Assembly: GCA_937925605.1 (NCBI GenBank)
Contig: CALALV010000079.1
Location: 1 to 44,279, forward strand
Reading direction: 5' to 3'
Source: an uncultured Woeseia sp.
Lineage (GTDB): Bacteria > Pseudomonadota > Gammaproteobacteria > Steroidobacterales > Woeseiaceae
Length of the DNA stretch: 44,279 nt
Shown here: positions 26,778 to 34,977 of the stretch, one piece after another
How the letters are laid out: every line of letters begins with the position of its first letter
Position numbering within the stretch: the stretch's first letter is position 1
Program-made: the position numbers and the translations under genes
The notes under the pieces: generated by a model
Seen by the model: only the letters and a program-made list of their open reading frames with translations
What the model was told of the DNA's origin: nothing
The model's database searches: none

Positions 26778-27539
26778 TCAGTTGGACTCGCCGGCGGACC
26801 AGCGGCTCGAATCGTGGTGCGCCTCGAGCTCGTCGCGCGAGACCCAGCCCTTGATCATCGAGCGCAGGTAGAAGAGCTTCTCCGGGCGCAGGCCGAAGTA
26901 TACGTGCAGCGAGATCGTGGCGATCAGCAGCAGCGTCGACAGCCCGTGGATGAAGAACACCCAGCCGAGCGTCGATTCCGAGAGCGCGTTGGTGCGGTTC
27001 CACCACGGCGTGTCGATCATCGCGAACATGACGAGGCCGCTGCCGATCACGAGCAGTGACAGCACCGTCACGGCCGCGTGCATGCTTTTCTGCGCCAGCG
27101 AATACTTGCCGGGCTTGACGCTCGAGTCGAACGGTTCCTTCAGGTCGCGCGGAGCGATCCACATGGACTTCAGGTCCAGCCAGAACAGCGAGCGCACGAT
27201 GTGAAACAGCACGACAACGGTCAGGACCAGCCCGGCAATCCAGTGAATCGTCAGCCAGGCGAACTCGATGCCGATGATCGGCAGCACGCCGGTGACCAGC
27301 AGCACGAACACGCTGACCGCCATGATCCAGTGAAATGCCCGGTCGACGGCGGCGTGCCGCGCAACGCGCGGGCCGTCGCTGGACGGTTTCGGACCCCGGC
27401 GGCCGAGCACGGCCATGCCGATGGCGTGCAAGGCGATGAAGGCGAAAGACAGTGCGACGATCACCCAGAGCAGGTCCCAGGACACGCCGAGGAGCACCTC
27501 GCGGCCCCAGACGTCGCGCTTGAATTCGGCGATGTTCAT
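26778..27539 (-). CDS. Membrane cytochrome b subunit (formate dehydrogenase gamma / Ni-hydrogenase cyt b type)
   Basis: 253 residues with four to five membrane spans (about 20-45, 70-90, 97-120, 152-175, 192-216). Histidines suited to bind two b hemes are His70 (RAFHW), His99 (IHW), His113 (LFHIV), His154 (SMHA), His198 (FIHG) and His212 (SLHVYFG). The pattern fits the formate dehydrogenase/hydrogenase cytochrome b superfamily, which takes electrons from a periplasmic enzyme to quinone. Its ATG overlaps the TGA of the FAD subunit (ATGA). The frame stays open far upstream, through the FAD gene, but the coding match begins only at MNIAEFKRD. A quinone link for the molybdenum hydroxylase is inferred. 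Confidence 0.88.
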   Translation of the reverse strand: MNIAEFKRDVWGREVLLGVSWDLLWVIVALSFAFIALHAIGMAVLGRRGPKPSSDGPRVARHAAVDRAFHWIMAVSVFVLLVTGVLPIIGIEFAWLTIHWIAGLVLTVVVLFHIVRSLFWLDLKSMWIAPRDLKEPFDSSVKPGKYSLAQKSMHAAVTVLSLLVIGSGLVMFAMIDTPWWNRTNALSESTLGWVFFIHGLSTLLLIATISLHVYFGLRPEKLFYLRSMIKGWVSRDELEAHHDSSRWSAGESN

Positions 27540-28531
27540 GCAGGCTCCCTGAGCGCGCGCCGCACCAGGTTTTCCATCAGCGGCAGCTTGAAGTGGTTGT
27601 AGTTGAGCGGGCGCGCGCCGCGGGTCGCGAGCGCGGCCACGGCTTCGCCGGTGTCGGCGCCGGGTGCGCGGCCGCGCAGCGCGCGCTCGACCTCGCGCAG
27701 GCGCCACGGCACGGCCGCGACGCCGCCGCAGACGACGCGCGCGTCGCCGATATTGCCGCCGTCGAGATCGAACGCCGCGGCGATGCTGACCAGCGCAAAA
27801 TCCCAGACGTCGCGGTCGGCGACCTTTTCGAAGTAGAAGCGCTTGCCGGCCCAGCGCGCGGGCAGGCGCACGGCCGTCAGGATCTCGCCCGGCTCGAGCG
27901 TCGTCATGCGCGTGATGTGCGTTTCGGGCAGCGCGAAGAAGCGGCCGGCCGGGATCAGGCGCTCGCCGTCGACGCTCGTCGCGACCATCGTCGCGTCCAG
28001 CGCGACCATCGCGGTCGCCGTGTCCGACGGGCTGACCGCCACGCAGCGGCTCGCGCCGAACACGCAGTGTTCGCGATTCATGCCCTGCGGGCTGTCCGCG
28101 TAGCACAGGTTGCCGCCGGCGCGGTAGCAGGCGAGCCCGCGCCGGTAATACCAGCAGCGCGTGTCCTGGACCAGGTTGCCGCCCAGCGTGCCGACGTTGC
28201 GGATCTGCGGGCTCGCGACCCGTGCCGCCGCGGCCGGCAGCACGGCGAAGCGCTCGTTCAGCAGCGGATCGCGGACGATCTCGCGCAGCGTCGTGGCCGC
28301 GCCGATCTCGATGCCGTCGGCGGTCTCGCGGATGCCGTGCAGCGCCTCGATGCCGTTCAGGTCGATCATTGCCTCGGCGTTCTTCGCCCGGTCCTTGAAC
28401 CAGCCGTAGGTGTCTTGTCCGCCGCCCAGCAGCCAGCCGCGCGGGCCGAGCCGGTCCGCGAGTTCCAGCGCATCGGCGAGCTCCGTCGGCTTGTAGAGCT
28501 CGATGTGCGGCATGACGTCGAAGGAAGCCAT
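27536..28531 (-). CDS. Molybdenum hydroxylase FAD-binding subunit (xanthine dehydrogenase family)
   Basis: A 331-residue protein with the FAD_binding_5 pattern: LLGGGQDTYGWFKD near residues 35-48, then PQIRNVGTLGGNLVQDTRCWYYR. A CO-dehydrogenase flavoprotein C-terminal domain follows (about 220-325). It transfers electrons from the iron-sulfur centres to FAD. The insert after DTRCWYYRRGLACYRAGG carries several cysteines (CWYYR, CYRAGG, LCYADS, EHC). A similar Cys-rich insert binds a 4Fe-4S cluster in the 4-hydroxybenzoyl-CoA reductase and PaoB branches, so an extra cluster is likely. No signal peptide; export would need assembly with the Tat-bearing partner. It is 9 nt after the molybdopterin subunit. 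Confidence 0.9.
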   Translation of the reverse strand: MASFDVMPHIELYKPTELADALELADRLGPRGWLLGGGQDTYGWFKDRAKNAEAMIDLNGIEALHGIRETADGIEIGAATTLREIVRDPLLNERFAVLPAAAARVASPQIRNVGTLGGNLVQDTRCWYYRRGLACYRAGGNLCYADSPQGMNREHCVFGASRCVAVSPSDTATAMVALDATMVATSVDGERLIPAGRFFALPETHITRMTTLEPGEILTAVRLPARWAGKRFYFEKVADRDVWDFALVSIAAAFDLDGGNIGDARVVCGGVAAVPWRLREVERALRGRAPGADTGEAVAALATRGARPLNYNHFKLPLMENLVRRALREPA

Positions 28532-28540
28532 CGCGCGCCC

Positions 28541-30952
28541 TCAGAAGTTGTTGGTCTGCAGGGCCACGAACGATTGTTCGCGCCCGGCGACGTGGTTGAC
28601 GATCATGTCGGCGCTGACCGGCGTGCGGTTGAACACGTGGCCGTCGAGCGCATCCGCGATCGCGGAGGTGATCGCGGCCACGGAGCAGCCCATCGCCGGC
28701 TCGCCGATGCCGCGCGCGCCGAACGGGCTCTGCGGGTCCGGCAGGTCGACCGCGCCGGTGCGGATCTCGGACGGCGTGTCGAGATAGGTCGGGATGCGAC
28801 ACTGGTAATAGCCCACGCCGGCCGGCAGGCCGTTCTGCGGGTCGTAGACGTGGCGCTCGAGCCCGGCCATTCCCATGCCCCAGACCGCGCCGCCCTTCAT
28901 TTGCGCCGCGAGGCCCTGCGGGTGCACGACCGTGCCGCACTCGGCGATGCCGACGTAGTCGAGGATCTGGTACTTGCCGGTCTCGAGATCGAGCTCGATC
29001 TCGGCGAAGGCCACCGCGAGGCCCGGCACGACGCCCTCCTTGCGCAGGTTGTCCTTCGCGACGCCGACCAGGCCGCTGCCGGCCAGGTTCTCGACCGAAC
29101 GGCGCGTGACCTCGTGAATGTCCTCCGGCACCTCCTGCCCGCTGAATGTGCCGCCGAGCGAGATCGCGTGCGCCGCGGCGTCGGCGTAGCTCATCCCGCG
29201 CGAGGGATTCGCGACCGCGAAGACCCGCTTGCCGTCGATGTCGAAATCGTCCGGCGAGCCGCCGAGCATGCGCGCGGCGACCTGCTTCAACTTGTCCACG
29301 GCGTCGAGCGCGGCCACGTAGTTGGCGCGCTGATGGGTGAACGAGGTGTTGCTGCCCGCCTGGTAGGAGCTCCAGGGCAGGTGCGCCTCGGTCGTGCCAT
29401 GGTGGATCACGCAGTCCTCCCAGTCGCACTTCAGCACCTCGGCGGCGCTGCGTACCGTCGACGCGTAGGAATAGGTGCCGAGGTTGCCGACGCCGGAGTG
29501 CAGGTGGATCTTGCCGTCCGGCGTGATCCGCACGAGGCCGTCGTAGCCGTTCGCGCCGGCCGAGTGATAGCCCTGGCCGATGCCGATGCCGCGCACCTTG
29601 CTGCCGTTCTTCGCGGGCTTCTGCTTGCGCCGTTCCCAGTCGAACATCTCGGCGCCCATGTCGAGCGCCTCCTTCATGTAGGCGCTGGTGACCGGTTCCT
29701 GGTCCTCGTAGACCGTCGTCGCGTTGTTGGCTGCATTGATGCGGCGGATCTCGACCCGGTCGATCCCGAGGTCGCGCGCGGCGCGGTCCATGATCGGCGC
29801 CATGACGGCCGCGATCTGGTTCTGCCCGGGCCCGCGCTGGGCGCCGCGCGGCGTCGTGTTGGTCAGCACCGGCAGCCCCCGGAAACGCATCGCCTCCGGG
29901 TCGTAGACCAGCGACACGGCGCCGGCGGCCGACGAGCCGTCGCCGCCGGTCGCGTTCGGGCCGATGTCCTCGACGATGAACACGTCGGACGCCGTAACGC
30001 GGCCGTTCGCGGCGAAGCCGATCTTCATCCAGCCCTGGAAACCGACGCGCGCCGAGCCGACGTAGTACTCCTGCTCGCGCGTGATGCGCAACTGAACCGG
30101 CCGGCCGATCTTCTTCGAGAACCAGGCCGGCAGCGCCGCCATCGGGTAGGCCCCTATCTTCGAGCCGAAGCCGCCGCCCGTGTTTTCACTGATCAGCACG
30201 ATGTCGGCCATGTCGATCTCGAGCAGCCGCGCGAGACCGGGCATCCAGAAGCTCTGGCTCTGCGAGGACGCGTACAGGTGGCACTTGCCGTTTTCCCAGT
30301 AGGCCATCGCCGTGCGCGGCTCCATGCTCATGTGCGCGTAGCCGACCGTGACGAAGGGTTCCTCGTAGATCACCTCGGCCGCGGCGAAGCCCTGCTCGAC
30401 GTCGCCGTACTCCCATTCGGCCGCGTGCTCGCCGGTCGGCTCGCGCCCGGCGCGGAATTCGTCGATCTGTTCCGGCGTCCACTTGATCCGGCGGAAGCCG
30501 GAGCCCTCGCGCGAGCGCACGTAGACGTTGCCTTCCTCGCGCGCGTCGGGCCCGCCTTCGACCAGGCTGTCGAGCGGGTCGACCGCGAACGGCAGCGGTT
30601 CGATGTCGACGCGGATCGCCGCGAGCGCGTTCTCCGCCGTGGTCTCGTCCTCGGCCGCGACCGCCAGGATCGGGTCGCCGATGTAGACCGGCAGGTTCGT
30701 CAGCATCGCCGCACCCGGCGCCTCGACCGCCGGCACGTCGTCCGCGGTGATGATGCCGATGATGCCCGGCATGTCGTCGAGCGCGGAGGTGTCGATGTTC
30801 ACGACCCGGCCGTGTGCCATCGGGCTCGTGTAGACGCGCGCGTACACCATGCCGTCCGCGCGGAAGTCCTCGGCGTAACGGGCCTTGCCGGTGACCTTGC
30901 CGACGACGTCCGGGGGCGTGAAGTCCTTGCCGATGTGCTTGTAGTCGCTCAT
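28541..30952 (-). CDS. Molybdenum hydroxylase catalytic subunit (xanthine/aldehyde dehydrogenase family)
   Basis: An 803-residue large subunit. It begins with the hammerhead domain (VVGKVTGKARYAEDF), then the molybdopterin-cytosine-dinucleotide binding domains with ENTGGGFGSKIG, and RGAQRGPGQNQ. The C-terminal GARGIGEP holds the catalytic Glu751 that is invariant in the family. Members hydroxylate aldehydes, purines or N-heterocycles with water as oxygen source. The size and the three-subunit set resemble periplasmic PaoABC aldehyde oxidoreductase, although the gene order here (2Fe-2S, Mo, FAD) differs from paoABC. No export signal of its own. The ATG overlaps the TGA of the iron-sulfur gene (ATGA). 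The substrate is unassigned. Confidence 0.93.
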   Translation of the reverse strand: MSDYKHIGKDFTPPDVVGKVTGKARYAEDFRADGMVYARVYTSPMAHGRVVNIDTSALDDMPGIIGIITADDVPAVEAPGAAMLTNLPVYIGDPILAVAAEDETTAENALAAIRVDIEPLPFAVDPLDSLVEGGPDAREEGNVYVRSREGSGFRRIKWTPEQIDEFRAGREPTGEHAAEWEYGDVEQGFAAAEVIYEEPFVTVGYAHMSMEPRTAMAYWENGKCHLYASSQSQSFWMPGLARLLEIDMADIVLISENTGGGFGSKIGAYPMAALPAWFSKKIGRPVQLRITREQEYYVGSARVGFQGWMKIGFAANGRVTASDVFIVEDIGPNATGGDGSSAAGAVSLVYDPEAMRFRGLPVLTNTTPRGAQRGPGQNQIAAVMAPIMDRAARDLGIDRVEIRRINAANNATTVYEDQEPVTSAYMKEALDMGAEMFDWERRKQKPAKNGSKVRGIGIGQGYHSAGANGYDGLVRITPDGKIHLHSGVGNLGTYSYASTVRSAAEVLKCDWEDCVIHHGTTEAHLPWSSYQAGSNTSFTHQRANYVAALDAVDKLKQVAARMLGGSPDDFDIDGKRVFAVANPSRGMSYADAAAHAISLGGTFSGQEVPEDIHEVTRRSVENLAGSGLVGVAKDNLRKEGVVPGLAVAFAEIELDLETGKYQILDYVGIAECGTVVHPQGLAAQMKGGAVWGMGMAGLERHVYDPQNGLPAGVGYYQCRIPTYLDTPSEIRTGAVDLPDPQSPFGARGIGEPAMGCSVAAITSAIADALDGHVFNRTPVSADMIVNHVAGREQSFVALQTNNF

Positions 30953-31533
30953 GACTCACTCTCCGCCGCGCGCATGACGCCGTTCAGGTAGTGGTCGTAG
31001 GCGCCGCAGCGGCACAGGTTGCCGGACAGCGCCTGGCGGGCTTCCTCGCGGCTCGGGCGCGGGTTCTCGTTCAGGAGCGCCACGGCCGACATGACCTGGC
31101 CGGGCGTGCAGAAGCCGCACTGCGGCGCGAGTTCGTCGATGAAGGCCTGCTGCACCGGGTGCAGCGTGCCGTCGGGCCGCTGCAGGCCCTCGACGGTCAG
31201 CACCGCGCGCGTGCCGACCGAGTGGGTCAGCGTCGAGCAGGAGTAGTTCGTGACGCCGTCGATCATGACGGTGCAGGCGCCGCATTCGCCGCGATTGCAG
31301 CCGATCTTCGTGCCGGTCAGGCCGAGTTTGTAGCGCAGCGTGTACGCGAGCGTTTCCTGCGGCATCACGTCGACCCGCCGCGTGCGGCCGTTGACGTCGA
31401 GCGACACCAGGCGCTCGACGACGCCGGCCGGCCGCGACTGCGCAACCGCCGCCACGCCCGCCTTGCTGGCAGCGGCCGCCCCCGAGGCGATGACCGCCTT
31501 GATAAAACGCCGCCGTGACAGTCTGGGATTCAC
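30949..31533 (-). CDS. Tat-exported 2Fe-2S subunit of molybdenum hydroxylase
   Basis: 194 residues. A twin-arginine signal opens the protein (LSRRRFIKAVIASGAAAASKAG), which marks the whole complex as periplasmic because the partners can travel with it. Two 2Fe-2S clusters are bound by Cys79, 84, 87 and 99 (plant ferredoxin type: GCNRGECGACTVM ... SCS) and by Cys139, 142, 174 and 176 (CGFC ... CRC). The start is a GTG with a GGGGGACC site upstream. It is the first gene of the eight-gene minus-strand cluster, and the promoter should lie in the gene-free region beyond it. It resembles E. coli PaoA in layout. Confidence 0.93.
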   Translation of the reverse strand: MNPRLSRRRFIKAVIASGAAAASKAGVAAVAQSRPAGVVERLVSLDVNGRTRRVDVMPQETLAYTLRYKLGLTGTKIGCNRGECGACTVMIDGVTNYSCSTLTHSVGTRAVLTVEGLQRPDGTLHPVQQAFIDELAPQCGFCTPGQVMSAVALLNENPRPSREEARQALSGNLCRCGAYDHYLNGVMRAAESES

Positions 31534-31756
31534 TGGACCGGTCCCCCGCTGGGTTCTGTTTCGTCTAGGCCGGCGCTCAAGCGGCGCCGTGTGCCGGTAT
31601 TCGGGGCCAAGTGTGACGGAACGCGCGCGCCGCCGCCATCAGGCCGCGGCCGTCCCCCCGAACGCTGGGTCAATTCTCGCCGTCTCCGCCGGCAATGCAA
31701 CGGTTGCGGGCGAAACGGGGCAAGTGGCCCGTTGCGCGGTCGGCGAGCACGGGCCA

Positions 31757-31819
31757 GCGCGCCGGGTGAGCATGCGGACCTCCGTTTTCGGAGTCGGCCC
31801 GCAGGCTCACCCGGCACGC
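31757..31819. repeat. 63-nt hairpin element, copy 1
   Basis: Outer arms of 15 nt (GCGCGCCGGGTGAGC with GCTCACCCGGCACGC) pair with a single mismatch. They enclose a 33-nt centre whose ends also pair (TGC with GCA) and whose core contains the hairpin CTCCG-TTTT-CGGAG. Positions 31775-31801 are identical to copy 2. The strand, if transcribed, is unknown. Confidence 0.85.
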
Positions 31820-31984
31820 AGACCCTCGTCCGTGGCGTGTCGATGCTCGCGGTCGTGCAGACAGGGGCCGCGCGGTGCCGCCTGCGGATCACGTTGCGGC
31901 TGGATCCGAGGTTTATGCGCCGTTCTTCTACTGGCGGGGCGGCGCCTCGTTCATCGTGGTAGCGCGATAGTGAGAAGCGGCATC

Positions 31985-32047
31985 GCGCAGCGGGCAAGGC
32001 CCCGGACCTCCGTTTTCGGAGTCGGCCCGGGACCTTGCCCGCTGCGC
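31985..32047. repeat. 63-nt hairpin element, copy 2
   Basis: Same length and layout as copy 1. The 15-nt arms (GCGCAGCGGGCAAGG with CCTTGCCCGCTGCGC) pair perfectly, and the core 32003-32029 is identical to that of copy 1. Compared with copy 1, five arm pairs and two inner pairs are changed on both sides so that pairing is kept. Confidence 0.85.
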
Positions 32048-32236
32048 GAAGCCTTGCGGCTCGTTGCGTCGCTCACGAAGTCGCCGAATCGGGGCACAGC
32101 AACCGGGTTGCGGTCCTGCATCGGGAAGCGCGCAGGCCTGGATGTCCCCGATCCCGTTCCACGGACGATACGGCCAGGCCGGGGTTTTCTGTCGCGCTAA
32201 TCCGAACGCCGGGAGCCGGCCCGCGGCATGCAGCGA

Positions 32237-33418
32237 CTACAGCTTGTCAGCCGGCCACGGCGTGCCCTGGTCCATTTCCGTGACCGGCGCCATGCCCTGG
32301 TAGACGAACTTCTGCAGGCGCTTGCCCTCGTAGGTTTCCGTCGTGTACAGGTTGCCCTTCGAGTCGGTCGCGATGTTGTGCACGGCGAAGAACTGGCCCG
32401 GGTTGCGGCCACCGTCGCCGAAGTTGGTCAGGATCTCGAGCGACTCGCGGTCGATAATGAAGATCTTCCGGTTCGTGCCGTCGGCCAGGTACATGAACTG
32501 CTGGCCCTCGTCCGGCGAGAACGAGATGTCCCAGACGGAGCCGTCGCCGAGGCTCATCGGCTTGACGAACAGCTCGTCGACGAACGTGCCGTCGGTCCGG
32601 AACACCTGCAGCCGGTTGTTGACGCGGTCGCAAACGTAGACCAGGCCGTCGTTCGACGGCTGCGCGCAGTGCACCGGGTTGCGGAACTGCTGGGCCGGCT
32701 CGCCGCCCGGGATGAACGGGCCGAGGTTCGTGTCGTCCGGCTCGTTGCCGTACGCGCCCCAGTAACGCTTCAGCTCGCCCGTGTCCATGTCCAGCACCGC
32801 GACGCGCTTGTTGCGGTAGCCGTCCGCAACGTAGGCCTCGTTGGCCGCGGCGTCGAAGGCGATCTCGGCGACGCTGCCGAAGTTCTCGGTGTCGTGGCTG
32901 TTCGTTTCCGAGCCCGGCACGCCGTACTGCGCGAGGAACTTGCCGTCGCGCGTGAACTTGAGAATGTGCGAGTCGGTCGGGCCGTTGCCGCCGATCCAGA
33001 CGTTGTCCTTGTGGTCGATCGTGATGCCGTGGTTCGACGTCGGCCAGTCGTAGCCCTCGCCCGGGCCGCCCCAGTGGTTGACGAGGTTGCCCTCGGGGTC
33101 GAACTCCAGGACGTTCGGTGCCGGTATGCAGCAGTCGGCCTTGACCGGATCGGTCGCGGCGCCGATCTCGGTGCGCTCGTTGAACGTGTCGCGCCGGTGA
33201 ATGATGTAGACGTGGTCGCGCGAGTCGACCGCGAGGCCGATCGTCGCCCCGAGTATCCAGTGGTTCGGCAGCGGCTTCGGCCAGAACGGGTCGACGACGA
33301 ACTTCGGCGCCTGCTTGCCCTGTGCCTGTGCCTGGTTGTCGATACCCTGCTCGCCGCAGCCGAGCGTGATGAGCGAGAGTGCGGCGGCGAGTGCGCCGAC
33401 AATCCTTGTGTTCGTCAT
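32237..33418 (-). CDS. NHL-repeat beta-propeller lipoprotein (peptidyl-hydroxyglycine lyase-like)
   Basis: A 393-residue protein with a lipoprotein signal (AAALSLITLGC). The rest is a six-bladed NHL-type propeller, with blades visible as GLAVDSRDHVYIIHR, GITIDHKDNVWIGG, ILKFTRDGKFLAQYG, VAEIAFDAAANEAYVADG, LVYVCDRVNNRLQVF and NIATDSKGNLYTTETY. The opening DPFWPKPLPNHW and this blade set resemble bacterial proteins annotated as peptidyl-alpha-hydroxyglycine amidating lyase-like, but enzymatic activity is not shown by the sequence. It probably sits in the periplasm anchored to a membrane. It is divergent from a HupE/UreJ-like gene and is separated by 700 nt from the next gene on its strand. Confidence 0.85.
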   Translation of the reverse strand: MTNTRIVGALAAALSLITLGCGEQGIDNQAQAQGKQAPKFVVDPFWPKPLPNHWILGATIGLAVDSRDHVYIIHRRDTFNERTEIGAATDPVKADCCIPAPNVLEFDPEGNLVNHWGGPGEGYDWPTSNHGITIDHKDNVWIGGNGPTDSHILKFTRDGKFLAQYGVPGSETNSHDTENFGSVAEIAFDAAANEAYVADGYRNKRVAVLDMDTGELKRYWGAYGNEPDDTNLGPFIPGGEPAQQFRNPVHCAQPSNDGLVYVCDRVNNRLQVFRTDGTFVDELFVKPMSLGDGSVWDISFSPDEGQQFMYLADGTNRKIFIIDRESLEILTNFGDGGRNPGQFFAVHNIATDSKGNLYTTETYEGKRLQKFVYQGMAPVTEMDQGTPWPADKL

Positions 33419-33566
33419 GGTGCTGGATCCCCCGATGTCTCGACGTCAGAACGACGGCAGCGATGCCTGCCGAGGCGCGGCAGTATACACTACGCGCCCT
33501 GCAGGCGGCCGCGCGCAGCGTCGCCGCGCACACCGTTCCCGACAACAGCACATCGTTACACTGGCA

Positions 33567-34886
33567 ATGATCAGATCACTGCAGCGCGCCGCGCTGCTCG
33601 CATTTCTCGCTCTCCTGTTTGCGCCGGACGCGCCGCGCGCGCACGAGATACCGACCGACGTCGTCGTGCAGACCTGGGTCCGCCCGGCCGGCGACACGCT
33701 GACCGTGCTCGTGCGGGTGCCGCTCGAGGCCATGCGCGACGTCGTGCTGCCGCTCGAGGGTCCCGGATACCTCGATCTCGCGGCCGCGGACGAGGCGCTG
33801 CGCGATGCCGCGGTGGTCTGGATCGCGAACCCGCTCGTCGTTCGCGAGAACGGCGCCGCACTCGGGCCGCCCGACGTCGCTGCCTTGCGCCTGTCGCTGC
33901 CGTCCGATCGCTCGTTCCGCGATTTCGATTCGGCGCTCGCGCAGCTATCGGGGCCGCCGCTGCCGGACGACACCGAGCTGCCGGCGCGCCAGGCGCTGCT
34001 CGACGTGCGCCTCGACTACGCGATCCGCGACGCCGGCGCCGAGTTTTCGATCTATCCCGACTTCCGGCGCCTCGGCCTGAACACGACCACGGTACTGCGC
34101 TTCCTGCCGCCCGGCGGCGAAGAGCGCCTGTTCGAGTTCTCGGGCGACCCCGGCTTCGTGCACCTCGATCCGCGTTGGCACCACGCGTTCGCGCGTTTCG
34201 TCCAGTTCGGCTTCGACCACATCCTCGACGGTATCGACCACCTGCTGTTCGTGCTGTGCCTGATCATCCCGTTCCGCCGCATCCGGCCGCTCGTCGTGAT
34301 CGTCACGTCGTTCACGGTCGCGCACTCGCTGACGCTCGCGGGCGCGGCTTTCGGGCTGACGCCGTCGGCACCGTGGTTTCCCGCGCTGATCGAGTCGCTG
34401 ATCGCCGCCTCGATCGTCTACATGGCGCTCGAGAACATCGTCGGCTCGCGCTGGGAGCGGCGCTGGCTCGTGGCCTTCGGCTTCGGGCTCGTGCACGGCT
34501 TCGGTTTTTCCTTCGCGCTGAGCGAGACACTGCAGTTCGCCGGCGCGCACGTGCTGACCTCGCTCCTGGCCTTCAACCTGGGCGTCGAGCTCGGGCAGCT
34601 GCTGATCGTCGTGATTGCAGTGCCGCTCATCAACCTGCTGTTCCGCTACGCCGTCGCCGAGCGGATGGGCACGATCATCCTCTCGGCGCTGCTCGCACAC
34701 AGCGGCTGGCACTGGATGAGCGATCGCGTGACGGAGCTGATGGCCTGGCGCGCCGCCTGGCCGGCGCCCGGCCTCGGCCTGCTGCCCGGCCTGCTGCGCG
34801 GCGCGTTGCTCGCCGGCGTGCTGGCGCTGGTCCTGTGGGGCATGTACCTGCTGTACCGGCGGCTGATGTATCGCGAGAAACCATAG
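33567..34886 (+). CDS. HupE/UreJ-family membrane protein
   Basis: From the ATG at MIRSLQRAALL the protein has 439 residues: signal peptide (cleavage near PRAHE), an extracytoplasmic domain of about 200 residues (VVVQTWVRPAGDTLTVLVRVP), then a membrane domain with about seven spans. The HupE_UreJ_2 signature FGFDHILDGIDHLLFVLCLI is clear, with LVHGFGFSFALSE further on. HupE and UreJ relatives are thought to carry metals such as nickel, but no hydrogenase or urease gene is in the window. The open frame extends 252 nt upstream into the divergent lipoprotein gene, which is not credible as coding. CstA follows 91 nt later. Confidence 0.85.
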   Translation: MIRSLQRAALLAFLALLFAPDAPRAHEIPTDVVVQTWVRPAGDTLTVLVRVPLEAMRDVVLPLEGPGYLDLAAADEALRDAAVVWIANPLVVRENGAALGPPDVAALRLSLPSDRSFRDFDSALAQLSGPPLPDDTELPARQALLDVRLDYAIRDAGAEFSIYPDFRRLGLNTTTVLRFLPPGGEERLFEFSGDPGFVHLDPRWHHAFARFVQFGFDHILDGIDHLLFVLCLIIPFRRIRPLVVIVTSFTVAHSLTLAGAAFGLTPSAPWFPALIESLIAASIVYMALENIVGSRWERRWLVAFGFGLVHGFGFSFALSETLQFAGAHVLTSLLAFNLGVELGQLLIVVIAVPLINLLFRYAVAERMGTIILSALLAHSGWHWMSDRVTELMAWRAAWPAPGLGLLPGLLRGALLAGVLALVLWGMYLLYRRLMYREKP

Positions 34887-34977
34887 CGGCGTCGCCTTTC
34901 GCCGCGCGGCGGCACGCGCTAAGCTCTGCCGCCTCGTCCCCGGGACGGGACAACACGAGAACTGCAGGGGGGAAGCA

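Larger units (their letters stand above)
31534..32236. other. 703-nt gene-free region with two structured repeats
   Basis: I see no credible coding frame on either strand: the open frames here have odd composition and no family features. It separates the molybdenum hydroxylase operon (whose promoter should lie near 31540-31650) from the end of an NHL-propeller gene. Its notable content is two 63-nt hairpin elements at 31757-31819 and 31985-32047. No transposase, tRNA or clear intrinsic terminator was seen. Confidence 0.6.

Noticed and set aside
26778..29429. 883-codon continuous frame ending as the cytochrome b
   Set aside because: Only the last 253 codons make sense as protein. The upstream part is an out-of-frame reading of the molybdopterin and FAD subunit genes, so it is not a fusion protein.
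27593..30991. 1132-codon open frame on the plus strand opposite the molybdenum hydroxylase genes
   Set aside because: It is antisense to three well-supported genes, and its translation is a Val/Arg/Ala/Asp-rich string without family motifs. High GC removes stops in this frame.
31534..32236. Transposon or integron attachment site as the source of the hairpins
   Set aside because: No transposase or integrase gene, no target duplications, and no attC-type R/L boxes were seen; a REP-like origin stays possible but unproven.
33315..33566. N-terminal extension of the HupE/UreJ-like protein
   Set aside because: It would overlap the divergent lipoprotein gene and hide a normal signal peptide; the ATG at 33567 is better.
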